From Diphasiastrum complanatum (lineage: Eukaryota > Streptophyta > Lycopodiopsida > Lycopodiales > Lycopodiaceae), in contig CM055092.1 of NCBI GenBank assembly GCA_029204225.1, positions 85,978,032-86,042,031 on the forward strand: a stretch of DNA of 64,000 bases, written 5' to 3'. A program made the translations under genes and the position numbers. How positions within the stretch are numbered: position 1 is the first letter of the stretch; each line of letters starts with the position of its first letter. Below are positions 54,960 through 64,000 of the stretch, in pieces. The notes under the pieces were generated by a model that searched no databases, was not told where the DNA came from, and was given only the letters and a program-made list of their open reading frames with translations.

Positions 54960-56272
54960 CTTCTTTTGCCCTTTGCTTAAATTCCTTGAACTCACTTTTT
55001 TGAGCTCAATCTAAAGACAAAATAAAATTGTTATTATTATTATTATTTTTTCTTTTTGTGAGATAATTATAGAATGATCAATTGAAGCTTAATGAGTAGT
55101 TCAACTAGCTCCCTTTCTCACATATTTCCCAGAAATTCAATTTGATTAACCTATGGCTGATTTTAGCTCTACATATTTGGTGAGTAGAAGTCAAGACGAT
55201 TCAACTTCATGGTAAAAAGAGCTAGATTTCTTTCACATGTATTGATTATTAACAATAGTACACAATATTTTTCCATAGAAAACGAAGTCATAATCATATA
55301 ACATCATTAACAATCTCAACAAACTAATGGTTTGGGATGGTGCGATGTCTTTTCTTTTTCTTCAATTTTGTCTCTTCATCTCTCCTAGTTGTAGCAACTC
55401 TTGATGCCTTTTGGACAACAAAAATTTCAATTTGAGTTATAATTACATAACGTAGATTTTGATTTCAATGAAGACTAGAAGACTATAAGTGAAGAGACCA
55501 CAACATTTCTCTCCAAAGAAGGTTGAAACACAACATACATCCATGACTAATGCTCTACAAGCAATAACAATGAGTTCCCTCCATAAGAGCTCAAGCAATA
55601 CCAAATCAATTAGGTGAAAAATGAATGTTCTAGCCCCTCTTAATACCCAAGAAGAACCCTAAAGCGGAAGCTTTTAGGCACTTAGCCAATCTAATATGCA
55701 TTTAGCATTATAGGAGGGCAAATAGTACACACTTGTGTTGTTCCCTATGATTCTTCAAGGCGACGCCAAAAGGATTTATGCCCTTTAAGTAGAGCCCCCA
55801 ATCTATCATCAAATAATAATAGTTGGTACGTATAAATGCATAAAAGGAGACTTGTAAGCATGTACATGAAGAAATAGGGCTCATGGCCAACAAATGAATA
55901 AAAACAGCTATACATACATAAGGAGAAAGCATGACGAGGCAGGCTAAACGGGGTGAGTCCCTAACTCTCTCCCATCAAAAGACATTTTCTTCAATGGGGA
56001 CTTGGAGGAAAACAATGTCAAGGAGGAATAACTAGTAGGAGCAACAATATTAGCATAAACAATAGTGGCAACATGAGCATTATGAGAATGAATACTAGTA
56101 TCAAGGGCATGAGCCTAATTAGTAACAGAGGAATGATATGCAAGGCCCATAATTACTTGAACATCCAAAATGTGCATCACTTTGTCCAAAGAGTGCAGGT
56201 ACATACACACCTAAAGTAGGTTACCACGAGTCAAGAGGAGTGGTTGTGTCCATTTGGTAGTGACTCCTACTC
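54960..56272. other. Intergenic stretch
   Basis: Nothing recognisable beyond AT-rich sequence and a short TTA repeat near 55030. Confidence 0.4.
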
Positions 56273-56791
56273 TGTAGGATCTAGACCATGATTTATGATG
56301 AGATTTGTACCTACCATGCACCTACCAAGCATGACTCTTGGATCTAGGCCAGGGTTTTCACATTAGGGCAAGAAAGTGGAGTCTACTTTCTTATTACATG
56401 CTGGATTTTCTCCTAACTTAGCAAAGGAAGTGTGTTTTACTATGTATTCCCATTCTCCATAGTGAGAAGATAGAAACTTTTTGGAGCCTCAAGGAGAAAC
56501 TCGAGTTTCCTCTCATTGTATGGTGATTACTCTTGATTTCCAATGAAACCAAGCTTTGGCACTTTGTAAACATTGTTTACAGGCTGTACTATAGCCTTAT
56601 TTCCACATGTGTGGAGTTGGATTACACTTATTGATCAATGCTTTGATTGTCTCTACTTGTTTCCTATCAAGCTGCTAAACTAGATGTTGTTTTCTGATGA
56701 CTAGTTTCTGATAGATTGTTTAACAAGCATACAATCACCTTGTGGATCATTCAAAGATCCATTTATGGTCCTTAGTACTGAACTTTTCACA
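56273..56791 (+). repeat. 5' LTR of the Copia element
   Basis: It matches 58919-59455 from TCTAGACCATGATTTATGAT onward and ends TTTTCACA before the primer site. The left limit is approximate. Confidence 0.75.
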
Positions 56792-56804
56792 TGGTATCAG
56801 AGCC
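56792..56804 (+). other. Primer binding site, initiator tRNA-Met type (Copia)
   Basis: TGGTATCAGAGCC touches the LTR end. Confidence 0.88.
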
Positions 56805-57422
56805 AAGTACAAGGCTATTGATCAGTGTTTGAATCTAATCCAGTTTAGCAGGTTTTGGTGCAAAAAGCTAATATTGGAAGGGCGAGCTGGTATCCAGGTT
56901 TTGGTGAGGGAATTTGATCCCAGACTTTTTCAGGATCAAAATCCGTACTGTTCACACGTGTGGGCATATCTGAACCAGCATTTAGTAATCCATATTCATT
57001 TGATCACAGAAAATTCATTTGGTGTCAGTTTGATGTAATTTTTGGTGCAAATCCTAGGATAAGCTACCAAGATCACTTGCCATTGATTAGTTTTGAATTG
57101 GTTTCATGAAAACTAATTAATCTAGGCTGATTTCAGACCTTCTTAAAGTGGAAACCAGGTCTTGAAAGTACATCAAAGTGAATGAGAGAGATAGAGTTAG
57201 TTTTTGTCCAAGAATAGCCAAGATTGGCAAGATTTGCTTGAGAGTAGTTTTCATCTCATCTTATCTTCATTCCAACTTTGTGAGGGAGTGATAGAACTGT
57301 GACTACAAGTCCATCTGTTGGATTAGAAGTCAACATTTGAGTGAAACACTGCAAGTTAGAAACCTTTGTGAGTTTCAGGTTCAAACAAATCTATATCTTG
57401 TGTGTAGAATCTTGCTAGTAAG

Positions 57423-58649
57423 ATGGGATCAGTGGGAGCCTACCTTCTAGAAGCTAGTGAGAGGTTAGATTCTACCAATTACGCTATTTGGAAAGTGAGG
57501 ATGGAGTCACTAATGGTGCTCCAGGATCTTTATGAGTTTCTAATAGATGATGAAGATGAACCTCTAGGTGCACAAGAATTAGTGAGATACAAGAAGAGGT
57601 CTAGGCTTGCACTTTACTATATTGAAATGAATGTAAGCAATGATCTTTTAAGGGAAGTATCATCATGTAAGAGTGCTAAAGAGGCTTGGGAATATTTAAA
57701 ATCTATCTATGAGTCTAGTAACACTTCGAGGGTTCTCATGCTTAGGAATCAAATTCTACAAAGCATGAAGAGGATTGATGAGAGTGCACATGATTATGTG
57801 CTAAGAATCAAGTCTCTCAATAGGGAGTTAGCTTCCATTGGAGAGAAGATTCAAGATAGTGAGCTTGTTCAGATTGTCCTCAATGGTCTAGGGAGTGGCT
57901 TTACAAATTTGGTCCAAAGCTTTGCAATCCAAGACACTTTGCCTACTATAGAAAAGCTACACAGTGTATTAGTGGCTGAAGAGTGTAGGATGATGCATAC
58001 CAATGCAAGAATGAATGCTATTTCTCTGCAAGATGGTGATGAGAAAGCTAATTTCTCATTCAAAGGCAAGAAGAAGACCAATGGCAAGAAGAAGCACTTC
58101 AAGGAGACCAAGGAGGAGGATGAGGCTTCAAGCTCAAAGGGCAAGATCAAAGACAAGTCCAAGTACAAATGTTTTTTCTGTGGAAAGAAAGGACATTTTG
58201 CATCAGAATGTCTCAAGAAGAAGAAGACACAAGAGAGCAAACAAAGCAACATTGCACATCAGGAGGAGGAGGAGGATGAAGAGTCATCCTTGATGGTTTC
58301 CAACAAACCACCATCATCCAAGAGCAACACCAATGATTCTTGGTGGATTGATAGTGGGGCTAGTTCCCACATGACATATCAAAACGACATATTCTCCACT
58401 TTACTTTCTTACAATGATTTACATAGATCAATCTATACTGCAAGTAGTCAAGAATGTAAGATAAGTGGAATAGGAACAATTCCCTTGTATGTGGGATCAT
58501 CCAAAAGGATGAATCTTGATAATGTTCTTTACGTTCCTAAGTTAACCAAGAATTTGCTTAGTGTTGGCCAGTTAATGGATAATGGCCTAGATGTACAATT
58601 TAAGCATGGAGTTTGTTCCATTCCATCCTTAGAAATGATGAATGTATAG
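57423..58649 (+). CDS. Copia gag-protease ORF (408 aa)
   Basis: The frame begins MGSVGAYLLEASERLDSTNY, a Copia gag start (capsid part with NYAIWKVRMESLM). It has a zinc knuckle CFFCGKKGHFASEC (58168-58210) after a Lys-rich linker, and a protease active site WWIDSGASSHMT (about 58343-58378) followed by DNVLYVPKLTKNLLSVGQL. A frameshift near 58615 ends it early at 58649; the pre-integrase segment resumes in another frame. Gag forms the particle and the protease cuts the polyprotein. Without RT or integrase this copy could act only with help in trans. Confidence 0.92.
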   Translation: MGSVGAYLLEASERLDSTNYAIWKVRMESLMVLQDLYEFLIDDEDEPLGAQELVRYKKRSRLALYYIEMNVSNDLLREVSSCKSAKEAWEYLKSIYESSNTSRVLMLRNQILQSMKRIDESAHDYVLRIKSLNRELASIGEKIQDSELVQIVLNGLGSGFTNLVQSFAIQDTLPTIEKLHSVLVAEECRMMHTNARMNAISLQDGDEKANFSFKGKKKTNGKKKHFKETKEEDEASSSKGKIKDKSKYKCFFCGKKGHFASECLKKKKTQESKQSNIAHQEEEEDEESSLMVSNKPPSSKSNTNDSWWIDSGASSHMTYQNDIFSTLLSYNDLHRSIYTASSQECKISGIGTIPLYVGSSKRMNLDNVLYVPKLTKNLLSVGQLMDNGLDVQFKHGVCSIPSLEMMNV

Positions 58650-58918
58650 CCAAAGGCTTTAAGCAAGGTAGATTGTTTAAGCTTGATGCTAATGTTGCAG
58701 TGGAGAGTGTTATCTTGGCAAAGGTGGAGTTATCAAAGGTGAAAATGTGGCACAAAAGGTTGGGCCACCCCAACTACAAAGCCATGGAATCTATGGTAGC
58801 AAAGGATCTTGTAGTTGGACTCCCCAAGCATTTGTCAAAGTGTGGGAAGAGATGTGAAGCATGCAGCCTCTCAAAGGAACACAAACTACCCTTCTCAAGA
58901 TCTACATCAAGATCAAAC
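58616..58918 (+). pseudogene. Copia pre-integrase segment, cut short
   Basis: After a frameshift the frame reads GRLFKLDANVA, KMWHKRLGHPNYKAM and CEACSLSKEHKLPF, the GAG-pre-integrase zinc region (H-x3-H...C-x2-C type). It stops at 58918 where LTR sequence starts, so the integrase core is lost. Confidence 0.88.
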
Positions 58919-59455
58919 TCTCTAGACCATGATTTATGATGAGATTTGTACCTACCATGCACCTACCAAGCATGACTCTTGGATCTAGGCTAGGGTTTAG
59001 GGTTTAGGGTTTAGGGTTTAGTGGAGTCTACTTCCTTATTACATGCTGTATTTTAACCTAACTTAGCAAAGGAAGTGTGTTTTACTATGTATTCCCATTC
59101 TCCATAGTGAGAAGATAGAAACTTTTTGGAGCCTCAAGGAGAAACTCGAGTTTTCTCTCATTGTACGGTGATTACTCTTGATTTCCAATGAAACCCAGCT
59201 TTGGTTCTTTGTAAACACTGTCTACAGGCTGTACTACAGCTTATTTTCACACGTGTGGAGTTGGATTACACTTATTGATCAATGCTTTGATTGTCTCTAC
59301 TTGTTTCCTTATCTTTGATTGCTTTTCTGAAGTTGCTGCTAAACTAGATGTTGTTTTCTGATGACTAGTTTTTGATAGATTGTTTAACAAGCATACAATC
59401 ACCTTGTGGATCATTCAAACATCCATTTATGGTCCTTAGTACTAAACTTTTCACA
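58919..59455 (+). repeat. 3' LTR of the Copia element (left end lost)
   Basis: It is homologous to the 5' LTR, but the segment after GATCTAGGC differs: here a run of telomere-like repeats replaces a unique 20-odd-base stretch. Confidence 0.85.
58991..59020 (+). repeat. Interstitial telomere-like repeat (TTTAGGG)n
   Basis: Thirty bases of just over four TAGGGTT units, the plant telomere sequence, sit inside the Copia 3' LTR. The matching place in the 5' LTR (about 56349-56377) has unrelated sequence between CAGGGTTT and GTGGAGTCTAC. Confidence 0.9.
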
Positions 59456-59469
59456 AAGTCTTGATGATC

Positions 59470-61390
59470 CTTGTTGAAATTCACATAGTATGCATGGATC
59501 GCATTCCACTGAGTGATCTTTTTTCCCTCACCATGATGCTGAACGACCTTACTTACACCTATAAGTGGCAAAAACGATCTCTGACAAGCTATGCCTCGCC
59601 CTCAAAGCACAAAAAGCTACCACCAACTGTGGTTATCTCTTACAAATGATGCTCCAACAACACTTAGGATGCAAGATGACTACAATCTTCAAAGAACTCA
59701 AAGATCAATATCCTGCCACCAGGAAGCGAGCCAGTCCTCAAGTATCATCCGAAACTGACTCACTTGTACCTGTACCTCTCACGAAGAAGCAGAAGGGTAA
59801 GGCGGTAAGCACCGAAGAAGAAATCTCCCATGATATCTTGTCTAGTGATATAGGGGCATTGTATGCTAAATCCGGAGGCAGCCTTAAATCCTCTCAGTCC
59901 CAAAGGAGGTTTTGGCACAACAAGAGGCCCTACTTGTGCCAGCTCAGCAAAACAGACAAGCAGTAGTAGTAGCAGGCAGCACTTTTGAAGGAGACGCTTC
60001 TGGCTCCGGTTCATTAGGAGTGGTCCTGCCAGCTCATGTCCTTTTAGTTGTTCATGTATCATCTCCTTAGACTAATACAACGCTCCTTCCACCAATACCC
60101 CCACCACTTACTGCCACAACCACCCCTTCGTTCACACTTAACACAGACTTCGATTTTACTATCCCACGAAAGCCCTCTTCTATACATTATTCCACCCTAC
60201 TTGACTCCACAATCAATGTGGACGATTTTGCATTACAATTACTAACACAAACCACCTCCACCATCGTCAAAACTACGTCCACTCTTCTCCTACAAAAACT
60301 CAATCACCTCCACATTCACCTCTTCTAAAGCCTCAATCACCTCCACCTACATCTCCTCCCATACCTCAATCCCCTCCACTTACTCACACTACATCTTCTC
60401 CATCAAATCCAGATCTCCTCCCATATGACCATATGCCTTACCCCCACTATGGACGCCCCTTCCCTGACCTTGGCCCTTGGGAGCAATTATGATTATAGGC
60501 CCAACAAGCGGTGAACGAGCTGCAATATAGCATTTTCGACACATTGTCAGGCCATCACACATTGAGGCAGGTACACTATGGGGCCATATTGCAACTTCAA
60601 CAAGAAAAGAAAAAGTTGGAGGCTGATTCCAATCAACAACAGCAACAAATCTATGATTTGAATACACACATCCAACAACAGCAGCAGATGCTCAACCACC
60701 TTCAGAACTACCTCCAGCTCAAGGATCCACACATCTCCCATTTTCAAAATCAAACGACCAATCTTACTACGGAAAGGGACTATGCCTTAGTAGTCGCAAC
60801 CGCAACACGTTCCACTATGAAGAATCAGCTAGCACAAGTCAATTTTGAAGATTTTGCACCTCAGCTATTCTCGAGAGAACTCAAATTCCAATGGAGGCAT
60901 ATCAAAAGTTGTCACAAAAGTTAAAGGCCACGATAGAACAACACACCCGAATGCAAAAATCATATACTACCTCTGTCGAGGCCCTAAACCAATATATTGC
61001 CACCCTGGAAGAAAAGTTAAAGGCGGCCACCCAATCGGCACCTTTTGTCCATGTAGAACATGCCCAGTTTCATCAATCGGGACATTATTATGATGGATCC
61101 AATGGTGGTGATGGGACAGATTTTCAAGGGCCTCCATCAATCAATCAAGGATCAACATTCCAAGGACCACAATAAGTATTGGCAGCTCCTCCACCAACCA
61201 GATCACAGGACACCGGTGGTACTTCCTCCCAATGTCTCTTTTACTCTTCCACTTCTAACCCCATTGACACAACTAGCTTCTCCTTCATTCAACGTCAATT
61301 TTCTTCTGAAACCCAATGAATTGCTGAATCCAATCCTTCACCATCTCTCTCCCCTCAACCAAATCCACAAGCGGAACATGCCTTGGTAGC
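59470..61390 (+). pseudogene. Decayed gag-like reading frame, unassigned
   Basis: Plus-strand frames interrupted by shifts and stops carry LNDLTYTYKWQK, KLCLALKAQKATTNCGYLLQ, a basic segment (LTKKQKGKAV), a Pro/Thr-rich stretch (60060-60400), a Gln-rich coiled coil (QLQQEKKKLEADSNQQQQQ, 60590-60760) and a second coiled coil (LKATIEQHTRMQK, 60905-61010). The order suggests one long structural or gag-like protein of a plant retroelement, but I do not recognise a family. No zinc knuckle or enzyme domain was seen. Confidence 0.45.
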
Positions 61391-62784
61391 TGAAGCACCG
61401 ACAATAAGGCACATGATCACTTTGAATGTGCCTCTTAAGTTCTAAAGTTAGAGATTCTAAAGTTCTAAATTCTAAGCTAGAAGTTGAGAAGTCTTAGAAT
61501 GGCAAGTTTTAGGAACTAATCCCATAAGTTAGTGGAAGCTTATGGAAGGCCCTTCTTGCTATAAGTGTTGGGGGTATTCTGGTCGTGCAGGTAAATAGAT
61601 AAAATGACAAAATTAGTACAAAATAAGATGCGAGGGTCGTGGCATCCCGTGTGCGTAAGCCCATGGCCCAATGAGCACTTGTAAATAATCTTTTGGAAAT
61701 AAACTAGACTTGGGGCCATGTAATTAAAAATAATACTAGAGGCCAAAGTCTAAGTCAAGTTTAAGTTACTAAGTTTTTGAGTTAATCAAAAGTCAAATGG
61801 TAGTAGGTGGTTGTGCTTCTTTCTACACCATAGATTAGTTTGTGTTTCTTGTGGATGGTGTGGATTTCAATTCCATCCTTTGCAAGTAGCCAATAGGAAG
61901 CAAGGGGCAAGGGCCACCCCAAAGATAAAAAGGCACCACTTGTGACCATTTTCCATGCTTAATGAGAAGGGGGAAACTCTACCATTTTGGAGAGCAATTG
62001 AAGGTTCTACTCTTCTCGTCGAGACAAGAGTGTCGATGAGGCGGACTTTGACTATAAGAAAAACTGAAGAAACACCTTGAAGCAGAAGGAGGAACTCAAA
62101 AAAGAAACTCGAAATATTAGAAAATCTGAAAATGTCAAAAATTCCAAAAAAAAATCGTCGAATGAGATCGTCGGACGCAAAGTTGTAGGATGTAATCTTC
62201 AGAAAGAGTTTGTTTTATTTTATTTTTTTACTGGTCGCCGGATGCAATCGTCAGAAAAAGTCTTGTTGTGCAGTTCATTTGATGGAATCCTCGGACGTAA
62301 TTTTTTGAAAAAAAACCCCAAATTTTTTTTTGAACAACTTGAAATTTTTGCAAATCGGCGAATGGAAAGATTTCAAAAAAAATGGAAAAACAGTGAATGC
62401 AATGAGCAACGGATGCAAAAATCGAAAAAAAAAAAATCGAAAAATTGAAAAATTGAGAAGCTCAAAAAATTCAAAAGCGGCAGTTGCAAAAATTGAGAAA
62501 CTCGAAAGTTTAAAAAAAAATCAGATTTTTGACTGGCGGTTCCCGAAAACGCGAGATAGCGGTGCAACAGTGGGTTTCCGGAATGTGTGGTGTTAGTTTG
62601 CACAGATCTGAAGGATCAACATGGACGTTCGGAATCAATTACGATCTAACAAACAATAGAGAATGTGTGCTTGTGGCAAATAGAAATTGAGGAGAACAAA
62701 CAACGCAAACAGAAGTAAATAAGAACTGAATGATGGGCTGATGAAAGTGAATTCTATAGATCAAAAGCCAAGAAGATTGACAAT
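61391..62784. other. Non-coding stretch with A-rich repeats
   Basis: Short TCTAAAGTTCTAAA-like repeats occur at 61438-61500. A very A-rich stretch (62060-62540) has three loose repeats of a CGGAYGYAATC...CAGAAA pattern (near 62170, 62240 and 62290). It may be leader sequence of an LTR element. Confidence 0.4.
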
Positions 62785-62800
62785 GGCAACGGGCGCCAAT
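62785..62800 (-). other. Possible primer site and LTR end, minus-strand Gypsy
   Basis: On the minus strand CAGCAAACA is followed after one base by TGGCGCCCGTTGCC, close to the TGGCGCCGTTGCC primer sites of plant Athila/Tat Gypsy elements. An LTR would extend to higher coordinates from 62800. Neither its other end nor a coding region was found. Confidence 0.35.
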
Positions 62801-63212
62801 GTTTGCTGAAGAATCTCCTGTCAATGTTAGTAGAAGAATCTTCATGTGTTTAGGATTTAGGGTTTAGGATTTAGTCTCAGTCACGGATTCTCTCATTGTT
62901 AGCAACGTTTCTGTCTGCAACCATGAGTGTTATCTACACGGGTCTCTTTGTAGTATATTGATAGTGTGTCATGTTTGTCAATGGCACACCTACGACCTGA
63001 TTTAGTCCTTGATTGGCAATGGTAGCTCATCTTGGACAGTGATCTATCAGGACTCGTTTTCCTATGGTTCTACAGAATGCTTCAGTTCTTTCTTTGTTCT
63101 TACAGATTGCAGATTATTACTAAACTAATCTGAGCAAGGAATAGGGAATTAAACTTAATCTACTCCTACTGAAATCACAGAATCAACACAACAACCTTTA
63201 ACTGAAATTTCA

Positions 63213-63425
63213 AAACCTACAAAGTACTTCTTACAACTATCACTCAATCGTTGTAAGAAGAACTCCTCGGAGAGCTAGAAACCAAGAAACATCAGAAATC
63301 AGTAGAATGGTGGATCAATCTCCAAGTCCTGCACATCTATCTAATGCTAACACAAATGGAAATCCTACAAAGTGCTTGTTACAACTGTCACTCAACAGTT
63401 GTAAGAAGAACTCCTCAGGGAGCCC
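63213..63425 (+). repeat. Two direct repeats with internal hairpins
   Basis: Segments at about 63213-63275 and 63361-63424 share CCTACAAAGT, TTACAACT, CACTCAA and GTTGTAAGAAGAACTCCTC. In the first copy CTTCTTACAAC (63227-63237) pairs perfectly with GTTGTAAGAAG (63250-63260). The second has ACAACTGT/ACAGTTGT. Nothing coding is recognised here or from 63426 to the end. Confidence 0.6.
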
Positions 63426-64000
63426 AATCCTTAAGAGAGAATTAATAGCAACAAACACATTCATACATCAGTACCCAAACTATATATATGAAGATGGAGC
63501 ATGGAATGAAATTCAAGTAGTATAATCTTCAATTCAAAGAGCAACATCATTTCAGTACATAACACATGCTATGAAACTCATGGAGGAGGCCTCTATCTAT
63601 ACCCATGAGTTGGTGAACCCAATTGTAACATAATTTGGATTGCACCTCTTACAACAGAGTGAAATTGCTAGCTCCCACATGGCTATCCATCTTTCAGGAA
63701 ATACCATGGTGCTCACTTCTGTACATTTTAGCCTAGCACTAATTATTCTCATGCTCTCAGACTTGGCTCTCAACTTCATCTCTACTGGAAACCCTTTTTG
63801 GGTGGTGAGACACTACATGTTAGGGGCATGGCATCAGCTAACAAGAGGGCATCAACAACAAGATTTACCAATCCCGACAACAACAATCTCGCCTCCAAGA
63901 AGCTCAGAAGATCTAGGACGAAAAAACTTTGATTGGTGTGGGACCACCAATTCAATAAGGAGGGAGATAATATTAGCAACTGTGCAAACATAGTGAAAAA

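Larger units (their letters stand above)
56273..59455 (+). mobile_element. Ty1/Copia element with a large pol deletion
   Basis: The 5' LTR ends CTTTTCACA at 56791, followed by the primer site TGGTATCAGAGCC (56792-56804). Gag and protease are intact (57423-58649), the pre-integrase region is frameshifted, and the sequence then drops directly into a second LTR copy at about 58919 that ends CTTTTCACA at 59455. Integrase, RT and RNase H are missing. The 5' LTR start is uncertain (a TG at 56273 is a candidate) because the 3' copy begins within the LTR. No TSD was found. Confidence 0.85.

Overview
The window reads as nuclear DNA of a land plant with a large, repeat-rich genome. The evidence is an MLO-family gene with canonical GT-AG introns, Ty3/Gypsy chromovirus and Ty1/Copia elements primed by initiator tRNA-Met, a DUF659-type hAT remnant and long (GA)n/(TC)n microsatellites. 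The huge transposon-filled intron suggests a fern or gymnosperm rather than a compact angiosperm, but that is inference. No RNA gene, CRISPR array or bacterial-style operon was seen.

The only host gene recognised is the 3' half of an MLO gene on the + strand: eight exons between 23424 and 52838, 858 nt including the stop, with every splice phase compatible. One intron (23949-47840) is 23.9 kb long and almost wholly built of nested mobile elements. The N-terminal exons were not found in 1-23423 and probably lie upstream of the window.

Layout. 1-7738: an old minus-strand Gypsy element (X) with Gypsy-1 inserted at its polypurine tract. 7739-10296: mostly unrecognised, with small LINE pieces. 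10297-23310: two LINE-A copies, the larger split by Gypsy-2 (identical LTRs, perfect TSD) and joined at its 5' end to a LINE-B piece. 23424-23948: MLO exons A-C. 23949-47840: the giant intron, holding LINE-C with a MITE inside, the intact two-ORF LINE-B1, LINE-A4 with a 1.2 kb insert, a Gypsy end (Y), a hAT remnant, plus-strand LINE-D, and two opposed Gypsy 5' halves (3 and 4). 47841-52838: MLO exons D-H, with a Gypsy integrase remnant in one intron. 52839-63990: intergenic, with a free (TC)n tract, a deleted Copia element carrying telomere-like repeats in its 3' LTR, a decayed gag-like reading frame and a possible minus-strand LTR.

The most interesting signal is in the LINEs. They belong to related families with an APE endonuclease, RT and a Cys/His C-terminal motif. 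(1) Four copies from three sequence types share a nested 3'-UTR stem-loop: the outer stem GTCTT/AAGAC is constant while the inner stem changes sequence but keeps pairing. It is followed by RTTAATAA and a pyrimidine tail instead of poly(A). (2) Long microsatellites abut LINE ends, always with TC on the LINE sense strand, at 5' ends as well as 3' ends. Together these suggest a plant LINE lineage that uses a specific 3' RNA hairpin and inserts into (TC)n/(GA)n microsatellites in a fixed orientation. This is inferred from one window and needs genome-wide testing.
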